From Candidatus Saccharimonadota bacterium (GTDB lineage: Bacteria > Patescibacteriota > Saccharimonadia > Saccharimonadales > Saccharimonadaceae): DNA of 64,000 bases. This document shows, one piece after another, positions 8,760 through 17,074 of this stretch (its first letter is position 1; each line of letters opens with the position of its first letter). The notes beneath the pieces were generated by a model. The model was not told the origin of the DNA, did not search any database, and was given only the letters and a program-made list of their open reading frames with translations. Where the stretch lies: assembly GCA_017406905.1 (NCBI GenBank), contig JAFQXN010000006.1, forward strand, positions 280,626-344,625. Direction: 5' to 3'. The translations under genes and the position numbers were made by a program.

Positions 8760-8896
8760 AAAAGACTCCTTTAAATTAAATTTATTAGAGTCATTTATGC
8801 GAGCCTGATTTATTGGCTCCTAGTCACGACTACAAATGACCAATAATCGCGACCTTTAACTTTTCTCATCGCCAGTGACCGAAGTATAGCATGAGC
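8760..8896 (-). promoter_or_regulatory. Structured 5' leader, candidate riboregulator
   Basis: In the minus-strand transcript three hairpins occur in order: GTCGCGA/TCGTGAC (8847-8853 with 8823-8829), GAGCC/GGCTC (8815-8819 with 8801-8805) and GACTC/GAGTC (8788-8792 with 8764-8768). The last pairs with part of the AAGGAG ribosome binding site (8766-8771). No known riboswitch consensus was recognised. Confidence 0.45.
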
Positions 8897-8902
8897 AATT
8901 TA

Positions 8903-8911
8903 ATTATACCA
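8903..8911 (-). promoter_or_regulatory. Extended -10 promoter of the small gene
   Basis: Minus strand TGGTATAAT. In contrast to most genes here, a leader of about 137 nt separates it from the start codon. Confidence 0.55.
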
Positions 8912-8935
8912 CACACCACTAACATTTAGCTTATA

Positions 8936-8944
8936 TGTTATAAT
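8936..8944 (+). promoter_or_regulatory. Extended -10 promoter, leaderless dus
   Basis: TGTTATAAT, then ATAAAA and the ATG at 8951. No ribosome binding site fits in the 6 nt between. Confidence 0.75.
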
Positions 8945-8950
8945 ATAAAA

Positions 8951-9889
8951 ATGAATATTTGGGAAGAACTACCAAAACCATTCCTTGTCCTCGCCCCTAT
9001 GGAAGGCGTCACGGATATTATTTTCCGGCAAGTCATCGCTCAGGCTGGCCGCCCAGATTTATTTTTTACTGAATTTACCAATGTTTCATCTTACGCTTCT
9101 GAAAAAGGTCGCGCTAATGCCCTAGAACGCCTTGAAGTCGCACCCTCCGACCACCCCATCATCGCTCAAATTTGGGGTAAAAACCCCGCACATTTTTCAG
9201 CCACCTGCCAAGTTCTCGCTTCGCTGGGATTTTCCGGCGTAGATTTGAACTTTGGCTGCCCAGACAAGCATGTCAACAAAGCCGGTGGTGGCGCTGCCAT
9301 GATTCAAACCCCCAATCTCGCCATTGAGTGCCTTCAAAACGCCCAAAAATCCACCAATCTCCCAGTATCTGTTAAGACTCGCCTCGGCTGGAGTCAGCCC
9401 AGCGAATATCGCGAGTGGCTTTCCGTCCTCCTCGCCGAACACCCCGCCGCACTCACCATCCATCTCCGCACCAAAAAAGAAATGTCCAAAGTTCCCGCTC
9501 ATTACGAATTAATTCCCAACATCATCGCCTTACGCAACCAAATCAGCCCTACCACCAAACTCGTCCTCAATGGCGACATCAAAGACCGCACCCAGGCCCT
9601 CAAACTGCACCAAGCCCACCCGGAAGCCGATGGTTTTATGATTGGCCGCGGCGTCTTTGCCAATCCTTATTGTTTCACTAATCACACCCCCACCCGCGAG
9701 GAATTAATGGCACTCTTAGAACTACATTTAGATCTATATGAAGAGCGCGCATCCCATATTCCTTATGAACCTTTAAAACACTTCTTTAAAATCTACATCA
9801 ACAATTTCCCTGGCGCCAAAGAACTACGTACCCAGCTCATGGAAACTCATAACATCAAAGAAGCCCGCAAAATTATTTCTATGCTATAA
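8951..9889 (+). CDS. dus: tRNA-dihydrouridine synthase
   Basis: An FMN enzyme that reduces uridines in tRNA D-loops to dihydrouridine with NADPH. The 312 residues include the N-terminal LAPMEGVTDIIFRQ, the catalytic Cys in VDLNFGCPDKHVNKAGGGA (about residue 100), SVKTRLGW and a C-terminal helical domain. The subfamily (A, B or C) cannot be fixed from motifs alone. The stop codon is embedded in the -10 box of murD, which starts 8 nt later. Confidence 0.93.
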   Translation: MNIWEELPKPFLVLAPMEGVTDIIFRQVIAQAGRPDLFFTEFTNVSSYASEKGRANALERLEVAPSDHPIIAQIWGKNPAHFSATCQVLASLGFSGVDLNFGCPDKHVNKAGGGAAMIQTPNLAIECLQNAQKSTNLPVSVKTRLGWSQPSEYREWLSVLLAEHPAALTIHLRTKKEMSKVPAHYELIPNIIALRNQISPTTKLVLNGDIKDRTQALKLHQAHPEADGFMIGRGVFANPYCFTNHTPTREELMALLELHLDLYEERASHIPYEPLKHFFKIYINNFPGAKELRTQLMETHNIKEARKIISML

Positions 9890-9890
9890 T
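9882..9890 (+). promoter_or_regulatory. Extended -10 promoter, leaderless murD
   Basis: TGCTATAAT overlapping the dus stop codon; the murD ATG follows after 7 nt. Confidence 0.65.
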
Positions 9891-9897
9891 CTATAGT

Positions 9898-11130
9898 ATG
9901 AAAATTGCACTATTAGGCTACGGCAAAGAAGGTCAAGCCGCCGAAAAATATTTTAAAACCAAAAATGCCGCTATCGACATTTTTCAGGATTTCACTCGCG
10001 AAGAAATTCAACAGAAAGATTATTCATCCTATGATATTATTTTCCGCAGCCCCAGCGTCCCACCTCTCGGCCTTTCTAACGAATCCAGCCTTACCAAATA
10101 CTTTTTCGACCACTGCCCTTGCCCAATTATCGGCGTCACCGCTACCAAAGGCAAAGGCACCACCTGTTCCTTCATCAAATCCCTCCTGGATTCTCACGGC
10201 GAAGACGCTTACCTAGTCGGCAACATCGGCACTCCTTCCATCGAAATCCTAGATCAGCTCACCCCTGATTCTGTCGTCGTTTATGAAATGTCTAGCTTCC
10301 AGCTCTGGGATTTACACAAATCCCCCCATATCGCCGTAGTCGGCACTATCGAACCAGACCACCTCAACGTCCACAAAGATTACGATGAGTACACTTCCGC
10401 CAAAGCCAACATCGGCCGTTTCCAGTCCAACGCCGACTATATGATTTATTACTCGCTCAATCCTGAATCCGTCAAAATCGCCAATGTCTCTCCCGCCACT
10501 AAAATCTCTTATCCTTTCCCCATCTCCAACAACATCAAAGAAGCTATCACTATCCCCGGCGAGCATAATCAAAACAATGCCATCGCCGCCATTGCCGCCG
10601 TCGCTAGCTACAAAAATATATCACCAGATGAATATTTAAGAGAATATAAATCCGAAATCATCTCCGGTCTCCGACATTTCAAAGGTCTTCCTCATCGCTT
10701 AGAATTTATTCGTGAACTAAATCATGTCAAATATTACGACGACAATTTCTCCACCAATCCATCCTCTACCCGTGTCGCCATTGATGCTTTCCCGGATAAC
10801 CAAATCGTCACCATCATAGGTGGCCGCGATAAAACCAACAACGAAGATTTACCAGAAATCTACGACATTTTACAAGCCCCAAATATTTCTAAAATTATTC
10901 TTCTTGGCGAATCTGGCCATGCCCTGGCCCAAAAATACCAAGATTCACGCTTCATTCTAACCGAATCCCTCAAAGAAGCCGTAGCTTCCGCCCGCACTGC
11001 CGCCGAACAGCTCGCTTCACCCGCCTCACCCGCCATTGTATTAATGTCGCCCTCCGCCGCTTCTTTTGATATGTTCAAAAACGTCTACGACCGCGGCGAT
11101 CAATACCAAGCAATCGTAAGAAGCCTATAG
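9898..11130 (+). CDS. murD: UDP-N-acetylmuramoyl-alanine--D-glutamate ligase
   Basis: Adds D-glutamate to UDP-MurNAc-L-Ala in peptidoglycan precursor synthesis, using ATP. At 410 residues it is slightly short for the family. Visible are the N-terminal Rossmann-like start (MKIALLGYGKEGQAAEKYF), the ATP-binding loop GVTATKGKGTTCSF (about 79-92), YEMSSFQL, the EPDHLNVHKDYDEY segment and the C-terminal ligase domain (YYDDNFSTNPSSTRVAI, IIGGRDKTN). It is convergent with the M16 peptidase gene; a long palindrome lies between them. Confidence 0.94.
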   Translation: MKIALLGYGKEGQAAEKYFKTKNAAIDIFQDFTREEIQQKDYSSYDIIFRSPSVPPLGLSNESSLTKYFFDHCPCPIIGVTATKGKGTTCSFIKSLLDSHGEDAYLVGNIGTPSIEILDQLTPDSVVVYEMSSFQLWDLHKSPHIAVVGTIEPDHLNVHKDYDEYTSAKANIGRFQSNADYMIYYSLNPESVKIANVSPATKISYPFPISNNIKEAITIPGEHNQNNAIAAIAAVASYKNISPDEYLREYKSEIISGLRHFKGLPHRLEFIRELNHVKYYDDNFSTNPSSTRVAIDAFPDNQIVTIIGGRDKTNNEDLPEIYDILQAPNISKIILLGESGHALAQKYQDSRFILTESLKEAVASARTAAEQLASPASPAIVLMSPSAASFDMFKNVYDRGDQYQAIVRSL

Positions 11131-11142
11131 TGTCTCGAGCAA

Positions 11143-11247
11143 CGACAGCCGAGAAATGCGACTTTGCGTCGATGGCGAAATATGAGTTGTATTTCGAGGA
11201 CTATAAGCGAAGCGGCGACAGCCGAGAAATACAACTCATATTTCGCC
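11143..11247. repeat. Palindromic element between convergent genes
   Basis: Perfect 22-nt inverted arms at 11174-11195 and 11226-11247 flank a 30-nt loop. A 15-nt direct repeat (CGACAGCCGAGAAAT) occurs at 11143-11157 and again at 11216-11230, running into the right arm. There is no T-run. The bases right after the left arm (GGACTATAAGC, 11198-11208) match GGACCATAAGC in the palindrome inside uvrD. Confidence 0.7.
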
Positions 11248-11253
11248 TACCTA

Positions 11254-12525
11254 TCAAAAATTCAATCTGTTCTCGAGTCTCGAAATCGCCGCTTTCTCTA
11301 CGTTCGACACGGCAGCAAACCCCTTCACTCCTGACCCCGCAAACTCTCTCGCCAACTCTATCATCTCAAACTTATCAATAGATTTTATCATATTCGGCAT
11401 ATTATCATACCTCTCCACCGTCTCATTGGTAAAATAATTATCCGCATAGTAATCCGCAACTTGCCCCACCGTCTGCGCCCCCATCTGGAATCTCCCCAGA
11501 GCATAAGACTTCGCCGCCAAAAAATCCATATCTAATATCTCACCATTCAGCGCTTTCATCAATTCCGTCTGAATCAATTCAAACAACGCCTCCGCATTTT
11601 CAATATTCACCTCGCCGTCAAAATCCCAATACGAATTATGCGCGTTACTCGCCACCGAACTACCCATACCATATACTAATCCACGTTTCCGCGCCGTCCC
11701 AAAAATCCTCGAACTCGTTGTCCCATTCAAGATATGATTTAGGCAATTCATCGCAAACACCTCATCTGGCTCTAAGTGCCTCGGCGTCACTAAAGAAAAC
11801 CCAAAAGTAATATTCGAAGCATCTTTGCGCCGAATCGACACCGCCTCCCCACTATGCAAATCCGCCAAAGGTATCTCAAACTTCCTACCCTCCTTTAGCT
11901 CCCAATCTTCAAGCATCTTCATTATCTTATGCTTACGTCCACGTATCTTCCCGGCAATAATAAACAGCATATTTTTCGCCGTGTGCGTGCGCCGATAATG
12001 CTCCCGAATATCTTTTAACTCGATATTCGAGATCGTCTTAATTCGCTCCGGCAAATCCAAAATATCTTCCCCCACCGCCTGCTGCACCCGTGGCCACAAC
12101 AGCCTATAATAATCATTCATGTAGCCAGTCAGCTCTGATTTAACATTTGCCTTCTCGCTTTTTAATTCTTCCTCATTAAACTTCGGCTCACAAATCGACA
12201 GCCGCTGCAACTCCATTATCCTCTCCCACTCAAAATCCGCACATTCCGTCTCATAACACACCGAAATATCACTCGTCCAAGCATTATGATATGCTCCATT
12301 TTTCGTAAATTCTGCCTCAAAAGCCTGCTCATCTTTATATTTCGCATTCGCCCCAAAAGCCAAATGCTCCACCAGATGTGGAATCTCATACACATCCTTG
12401 TTTTTCGCATACATCATCCCCGCCCGAAACTGTATCCTTGTGGACATTACGCTCGCCCCAGGTATATCAATCAAAAGCCCCTTCGCCCCGTTTTTCAACG
12501 TAATTTCCTCAACTGAATGTTTCAT
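11254..12525 (-). CDS. M16 family zinc peptidase
   Basis: A 423-residue member of the insulysin/processing-peptidase family. The inverted zinc motif HLVEH is at residues 50-54, with the third ligand expected in the NEEELKSEKANVKSEL helix (about 130). The R/Y-type C-terminal half is complete (IFGTARKRGLVYGMGSS). No signal peptide is visible, so it probably acts in the cytoplasm on small peptides or misfolded fragments. It starts after GAGAGG, 46 nt inside the space behind secA, and may be cotranscribed with it. Confidence 0.85.
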   Translation of the reverse strand: MKHSVEEITLKNGAKGLLIDIPGASVMSTRIQFRAGMMYAKNKDVYEIPHLVEHLAFGANAKYKDEQAFEAEFTKNGAYHNAWTSDISVCYETECADFEWERIMELQRLSICEPKFNEEELKSEKANVKSELTGYMNDYYRLLWPRVQQAVGEDILDLPERIKTISNIELKDIREHYRRTHTAKNMLFIIAGKIRGRKHKIMKMLEDWELKEGRKFEIPLADLHSGEAVSIRRKDASNITFGFSLVTPRHLEPDEVFAMNCLNHILNGTTSSRIFGTARKRGLVYGMGSSVASNAHNSYWDFDGEVNIENAEALFELIQTELMKALNGEILDMDFLAAKSYALGRFQMGAQTVGQVADYYADNYFTNETVERYDNMPNMIKSIDKFEMIELAREFAGSGVKGFAAVSNVEKAAISRLENRLNF

Positions 12526-12564
12526 TTTACCTCTCTTAGAATCCCCCAGTTTTCACCCTATCTA

Positions 12565-12593
12565 TTGACAAATAATAATACTTATGCTATAAT
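12565..12593 (+). promoter_or_regulatory. Consensus promoter pointing antisense into secA
   Basis: TTGACA (12565-12570), 17-nt spacer, TATAAT (12588-12593), preceded by TGC: both boxes match the consensus exactly. The only thing downstream on this strand is the antisense of the secA 3' end. Confidence 0.6.
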
Positions 12594-12605
12594 GGAAGTA
12601 TCGGA

Positions 12606-15401
12606 TTATTTCCGCTTCGATTTTGATTTCTTCTTCGAACCGGATTTCTTCTTTGAACCCACTCGCTTCGGCACTGGTTTTGCGCCCGATTTCTTCTTAA
12701 ATTCAGAGTCAAGATTCCTCTCACCGGACGAAATTTCATTCACACCCTTCTCTGTCTGCGCTTCCGCCATCTTGGTAAGTTCAGACTCGTATTCCTCACC
12801 GTCCGTCACATTCTCCGCACGCGCCTCAGCCGGCGTAATTGAAAGCAAAATCTTCAGCACTTCTTCTCGCAAATTGCGCTGCAACCCATCAAACAATTTC
12901 TGCGACTCTGACCGATACTCTACCAACGGATCCCTCTGGCCAACGCTCCGCCAATGAATCCCCTCGCGTAAATGCTGCATATTTTCAAGATGCTGCATCC
13001 ACAAAGTATCCAACACCTTGAGATATACCTCACGCTCTACTTTCCGCATCGTCTCCGCGCCAAACTCCTCTTCCTTCTTATGATATGCCTCTTCCACTGC
13101 CTCAAGCGCTATTTTTTCACGCTCTTTTTCTTTTCGCGTCAAACCAATCTTCCGAATCAAATCATCGTCAAAATCAAATACCGCTTTAAATTCTTCATTA
13201 AAGTTCTTATTAACGCGAGAAGAAAACTCCGTTAACATCTTGACTTCATCACGCATCAGACGCTTAATCTCTGGGTAAATATCATCGCCCTCCAAAATCT
13301 TCCGCCGCATCATGTACACCACCTTACGATGCCGATTAATCACGTTATCATACTGTACCACGTTCTTTCGCGAATCAAAGTTAAAACCCTCAATCCGCTT
13401 CTGCGCCGCTTCCAAAGTCCGCGAAATCGCCCTAGTCTGAATCGGCGTATCTTCATCTACACCTAACCGCGTCATTAAAACTTTTACCCTATCCCCCTGG
13501 AAAATTCTCATCAAATCGTCTTCGCAACTCACGAAAAACTGCGTCGTGCCAGGATCACCCTGACGGCCGCCACGCCCACGTAGCTGATTGTCCACGCGTC
13601 GAGAATCATGCCTCTCCGAACCAATCACCACTAAGCCACCTAGCTCACGCACACCTTCGCCCAATTTAATATCGGTACCACGCCCTGCCATATTCGTAGC
13701 TAGGGTAATTGCGCCCTTCTCACCTGCCTTTGCAATAATCGCCGCTTCACGCTCATTATTTTTTGCGTTCAAAATCTCATATGGCAACCCGAACTGGTCC
13801 AAATACCGCGCAATTTCCTCGTTATTTGCAATCGAACCAGAACCCACTAGTACCGGCTGACCCCTGTCATGGTATTTCTTAATCTCATTTGCAATCGCCT
13901 TCAGCTTCCCAGCCTTGGTCTTATAAATCAAATCGTCTTTATCCACCCGTTGTATTGGTCTATTCGGCGGAATTTGTATCACATCTAATGCATAAATCTG
14001 CTGGAACTCTTCCGCCTCCGTAAATGCCGTACCAGTCATACCAGATAATTTCTTATATAATCGGAAGAAATTCTGGAAAGAAATCGTCGCCAGTGTCATA
14101 GACTCTTGTTTTACTGCCACCCCCTCTTTCGCTTCAATCGCCTGATGCAAGCCCTCATTGTATCTTCGCCCTTGCATCAAACGCCCAGTATGCTCATCCA
14201 CAATAATCACCTCACCGGAGTTTGTCACCACGTAATCTTTATCACGCTTAAATACAATTTCTGCTCGAATCGCCTGCTCCAAATGATAAACCAATCGTGT
14301 GTTCTTAGTAGAATACAAATTCTCTACACCCAAAATCTCTTGCACTTTCTCAATACCCTTATCAGTCAAAGTCACCGAACGACGCTTCTCATCAAAGATA
14401 TAATCCTCCGGCGTCAATCTTGCTGCTACCTTTGCGAACTGATAATAAGATTCGGGATTATCACCTGCCGGCGCCGAAATAATCAAAGGTGTCCTCGCCT
14501 CATCAATTAAAATCGAATCCACCTCATCCACAATCGCAAAATTCAGTTCTCTTTGGCGCAAATATTGTACTTCCGAGGTCATATTATCGCGCAAATAATC
14601 AAAGCCAAACTCATTATTTGTGCCGTAAGTAATATCAGCATTATAAGCCTCTTTTCTCGTCGCCGGCTTCAAGTGCCGAAATCTCTCGTCGTCATGTTCG
14701 TCATTTTCATATTCTGCATCATAAACAAATGAAGCGTTATTGATAATTACGCCAACGCTCATGCCCAAAAAATCATACACCGGCCCATTCCAACCGGCAT
14801 CACGCTGCGCCAAATAATCATTTACAGTCACCACGTGCACACCACGGCCAGTCAAGCCGTTCAAATACGCCGGCAACATTGCTACCAAAGTCTTACCCTC
14901 ACCGGTCTTCATTTCTGCCACCGCACCTTCATTCAACACCATGCCACCAATCAACTGCACATCATACGGACGCATCCCCAGCACCCGCTTCGATGCTTCA
15001 CGCGCCACTGCAAACGCCTCTGGCAAAATCTCATTCAAAATCTTCGTATCGTCTATCACCTTTTTCCGCTTAGCGCTCTTCTTGGACTTTTTCTCGCCAT
15101 CCCCCTCCACCTTTGCGACCTTCAAAGCTTTATTAATTCTCTCTTTAAAAATCTCCGTCTGCCCAGCCAGCTCTTCGTCGCTCATCTTTTCGTATTTCGG
15201 CTCCAGCTTACTAATTTCTTGCGCCCGCTTCCATAATCGCTTCAAAATTTTCTTCTGTGCATCACCAAAAACCCCCTGCAAAAACTTCGTCAACGCAGTC
15301 TTGTCTGCTAATTTATCAGTAGGCTTCTTCTCTTTTTTAACTTTAGGTTTGTCAACTTTTTTCACAGCACCCTTCACGGCCGCTTCGGTATTTTTCGTCA
15401 T
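12606..15401 (-). CDS. secA: Preprotein translocase ATPase SecA
   Basis: The motor that drives proteins through SecYEG. The start is MTKNTEAAVKGA at 15401, preceded by TTGGAGTG and a TACAAT box; longer in-frame starts lie upstream of that promoter. The 931 residues contain Walker A MKTGEGKTLVAMLP, the DEAD-like VDEVDSILIDEARTP, the peptide cross-linking domain, and helicase motifs including NMAGRGTDIKLGEGV and QLRGRGGRQGDPG. Oddities: a Lys/Ala-rich 35-residue N-terminal extension, a basic insert (KKSKKSAKRKK) near residue 110, and a Lys/Ser C-terminus in place of the zinc-binding SecB-docking tail. Confidence 0.97.
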   Translation of the reverse strand: MTKNTEAAVKGAVKKVDKPKVKKEKKPTDKLADKTALTKFLQGVFGDAQKKILKRLWKRAQEISKLEPKYEKMSDEELAGQTEIFKERINKALKVAKVEGDGEKKSKKSAKRKKVIDDTKILNEILPEAFAVAREASKRVLGMRPYDVQLIGGMVLNEGAVAEMKTGEGKTLVAMLPAYLNGLTGRGVHVVTVNDYLAQRDAGWNGPVYDFLGMSVGVIINNASFVYDAEYENDEHDDERFRHLKPATRKEAYNADITYGTNNEFGFDYLRDNMTSEVQYLRQRELNFAIVDEVDSILIDEARTPLIISAPAGDNPESYYQFAKVAARLTPEDYIFDEKRRSVTLTDKGIEKVQEILGVENLYSTKNTRLVYHLEQAIRAEIVFKRDKDYVVTNSGEVIIVDEHTGRLMQGRRYNEGLHQAIEAKEGVAVKQESMTLATISFQNFFRLYKKLSGMTGTAFTEAEEFQQIYALDVIQIPPNRPIQRVDKDDLIYKTKAGKLKAIANEIKKYHDRGQPVLVGSGSIANNEEIARYLDQFGLPYEILNAKNNEREAAIIAKAGEKGAITLATNMAGRGTDIKLGEGVRELGGLVVIGSERHDSRRVDNQLRGRGGRQGDPGTTQFFVSCEDDLMRIFQGDRVKVLMTRLGVDEDTPIQTRAISRTLEAAQKRIEGFNFDSRKNVVQYDNVINRHRKVVYMMRRKILEGDDIYPEIKRLMRDEVKMLTEFSSRVNKNFNEEFKAVFDFDDDLIRKIGLTRKEKEREKIALEAVEEAYHKKEEEFGAETMRKVEREVYLKVLDTLWMQHLENMQHLREGIHWRSVGQRDPLVEYRSESQKLFDGLQRNLREEVLKILLSITPAEARAENVTDGEEYESELTKMAEAQTEKGVNEISSGERNLDSEFKKKSGAKPVPKRVGSKKKSGSKKKSKSKRK

Positions 15402-15422
15402 AACACTCCAATCTTTCCCCCT

Positions 15423-15431
15423 ATTGTACCA
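15423..15431 (-). promoter_or_regulatory. Promoter of secA
   Basis: Minus strand TGGTACAAT just ahead of the secA start, with a ribosome binding site in the short leader; a leadered transcript. Confidence 0.55.
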
Positions 15432-15433
15432 CA

Positions 15434-15796
15434 TTATTTCTTGCGGATAAAGAGATTTCTCCAACTTCTCCTCTGTCGATGCGGCTGCGCTTCTAGCTTA
15501 TAACGCCGAATTTGCCCCGCCAACTTAGCTTCCACTAAATCTACCCCAGCAAACACATTGGAACACTCATCTCGTGCTGCAATCACCTTACCACCCGGAA
15601 TCTCCATCGCCACCGAAATCTCATATTTATCGCTCTTGCCTTTACCGATTTCCGCCACCACCACCTTCGCAACTATATCTTTTTTTGAACCACGTGGCAA
15701 GTACTTGTCCAACTTACCTAATCTCTTCTCCGCATACTTCTTAAAAGACTCTTCTACTTTATATCCATTTCCACTTATATCAATCTTCTCAATCAT
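15434..15796 (-). CDS. hpf: Ribosome hibernation promoting factor, short form
   Basis: An S30AE/HPF-family protein of 120 residues that binds the decoding region and inactivates or dimerises ribosomes under starvation. The N-terminal fold (MIEKIDISGNGYKVEESFKKYAEKRLGKL) and EISVAMEIPGGKVIAARDE fit the family. The long-form C-terminal dimerisation domain is missing; a short basic tail (HRQRRSWRNLFIRKK) is present instead. It has its own TATAAT box (15814-15819) and AGGAGG site. Confidence 0.9.
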   Translation of the reverse strand: MIEKIDISGNGYKVEESFKKYAEKRLGKLDKYLPRGSKKDIVAKVVVAEIGKGKSDKYEISVAMEIPGGKVIAARDECSNVFAGVDLVEAKLAGQIRRYKLEAQPHRQRRSWRNLFIRKK

Positions 15797-15813
15797 TTTC
15801 CTCCTTTTTTATA

Positions 15814-15819
15814 ATTATA
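15814..15819 (-). promoter_or_regulatory. Promoter of hpf
   Basis: TATAAT on the minus strand, overlapping the serS stop, with a strong AGGAGG before the hpf start. One of the few -10 boxes here without an upstream TGN. Confidence 0.55.
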
Positions 15820-17059
15820 TCTCGTCCTTACCCCCCAAGTAAGGTCTCAATACCTCAGGAACTTTCATCTTACCACCCTCTACAGCATAATTCTCTAGTA
15901 GCACCACCAAAGCTCGCGCCAGAGGAATCGCCGTGCCATTTAAAGTATGCACAAATTCAACCGTACCATCTTTTCTTCGCACTCGACAATTCACGCTTCT
16001 AGCCTGAAAATCCGTGCAGTTCGAACACGAAGTAATCTCCTGGTACTTCTGATTCACAGGTGACCAATATTCCATATCATACTTCTTCGCCGCCGGCGCC
16101 CCCAAATCCCCTGCCGCAATATTGATTACGTGATACGGTATACCTAAACCCTGCCAGATCTCTTCTTCTATCGCTAAAATCTTCTCGTGCATCTCCTTAG
16201 ACTGCTCTGGCAAACAAAACACATACATTTCCAACTTGTTAAACTGATGCACTCTAAACAGCCCTCGCGTATATTTGCCATAAGTCCCAGCCTCTTTCCT
16301 AAAGCACGCAGAATACCCAGCATACAAAAGCGGCAACTTATCTTCATCAATAATCTCGTCCATGTGATAACCGGTCAGCGGCATCTCCGCCGTAGCAATC
16401 ATCGCCAAATCCTCTCCCTCAATATAATACTCATCACTCTGTTCGGAACTGCGCGGATTAAAACCACATCCCTCTAGCACTCTACTAGATACCATATCTG
16501 GTACCGTCATAAACGTAAATCCATGCTCTAAAACTTTTGACAGCCCATACTGCAAAAGCGCATTCTCCAAAAGAGCCATCTCACCTTTTAGATAATAAAA
16601 TTTCGCTCCTGCCACCTTTGCTCCCCGCTCAAAATCTACCCAATCACGACTCGTCGCATAATCCAGATGGTCCACCCCAGTTTCGTGATTCTTTCCCCAT
16701 TTTTTCACCTCTACTGAACATTCTTCGCCACCAAGCGGCACATCCTCAAAAATCACATTCGGCACTGTCTTCAGCAAAGCTTCTACTGCCGCCTCTGCCT
16801 CTACCAATCGTGTTTCCACTCCAGCAAGTTCTTCTTTTACTGCTTTCCCTTCAAGAATCAGCTCCTCAGAAGGTTTACCGCCCTTCATCTTACCGGCAAT
16901 CTCATTGCGCCTCTGCCTCAAAACCTCTGCCTCTGCCAACACCGCCTTACGCTCGTCGTCAAGCTCCAGCAATTTCCGAATATTTATCTTATAACCTTTT
17001 TCTTTTGTTGACTTCTCAACAAGCCCCACATTATCTCGAATAAACTTCACATCTAACAT
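15815..17059 (-). CDS. serS: Seryl-tRNA synthetase
   Basis: Class II synthetase charging tRNA-Ser. The start is MLDVKFIRDN at 17059, 6 nt after TATAAT; longer readings cross the promoter. The 414 residues show the N-terminal long coiled-coil arm (30-105), motif 2 (CFRKEAGTYGKYTRGLFRVHQF) and motif 3 (NGTAIPLARALVVLLENY). Confidence 0.96.
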   Translation of the reverse strand: MLDVKFIRDNVGLVEKSTKEKGYKINIRKLLELDDERKAVLAEAEVLRQRRNEIAGKMKGGKPSEELILEGKAVKEELAGVETRLVEAEAAVEALLKTVPNVIFEDVPLGGEECSVEVKKWGKNHETGVDHLDYATSRDWVDFERGAKVAGAKFYYLKGEMALLENALLQYGLSKVLEHGFTFMTVPDMVSSRVLEGCGFNPRSSEQSDEYYIEGEDLAMIATAEMPLTGYHMDEIIDEDKLPLLYAGYSACFRKEAGTYGKYTRGLFRVHQFNKLEMYVFCLPEQSKEMHEKILAIEEEIWQGLGIPYHVINIAAGDLGAPAAKKYDMEYWSPVNQKYQEITSCSNCTDFQARSVNCRVRRKDGTVEFVHTLNGTAIPLARALVVLLENYAVEGGKMKVPEVLRPYLGGKDEI

Positions 17060-17065
17060 ATATAC

Positions 17066-17074
17066 ATTATACCA
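17066..17074 (-). promoter_or_regulatory. Extended -10 promoter, leaderless serS
   Basis: Minus strand TGGTATAAT followed by 6 nt and the ATG; it lies within the 3' end of rsmA. Confidence 0.7.

Noticed and set aside
8511..8774. Plus-strand frame of 87 codons opposite the 83-residue gene
   Set aside because: The minus-strand gene has a promoter, ribosome binding site and terminator; this one has none.
11174..11247. Reading the murD palindrome simply as a terminator
   Set aside because: The loop is 30 nt and no T-run follows either arm, unlike the true terminators in the window; it is treated as a repeat element.
12517..12957. Plus-strand frame behind the consensus promoter at 12565
   Set aside because: It begins upstream of the promoter, lacks a ribosome binding site, and its Phe/Asp-rich sequence is the antisense of the SecA lysine-rich tail. 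The promoter itself is kept as a finding.
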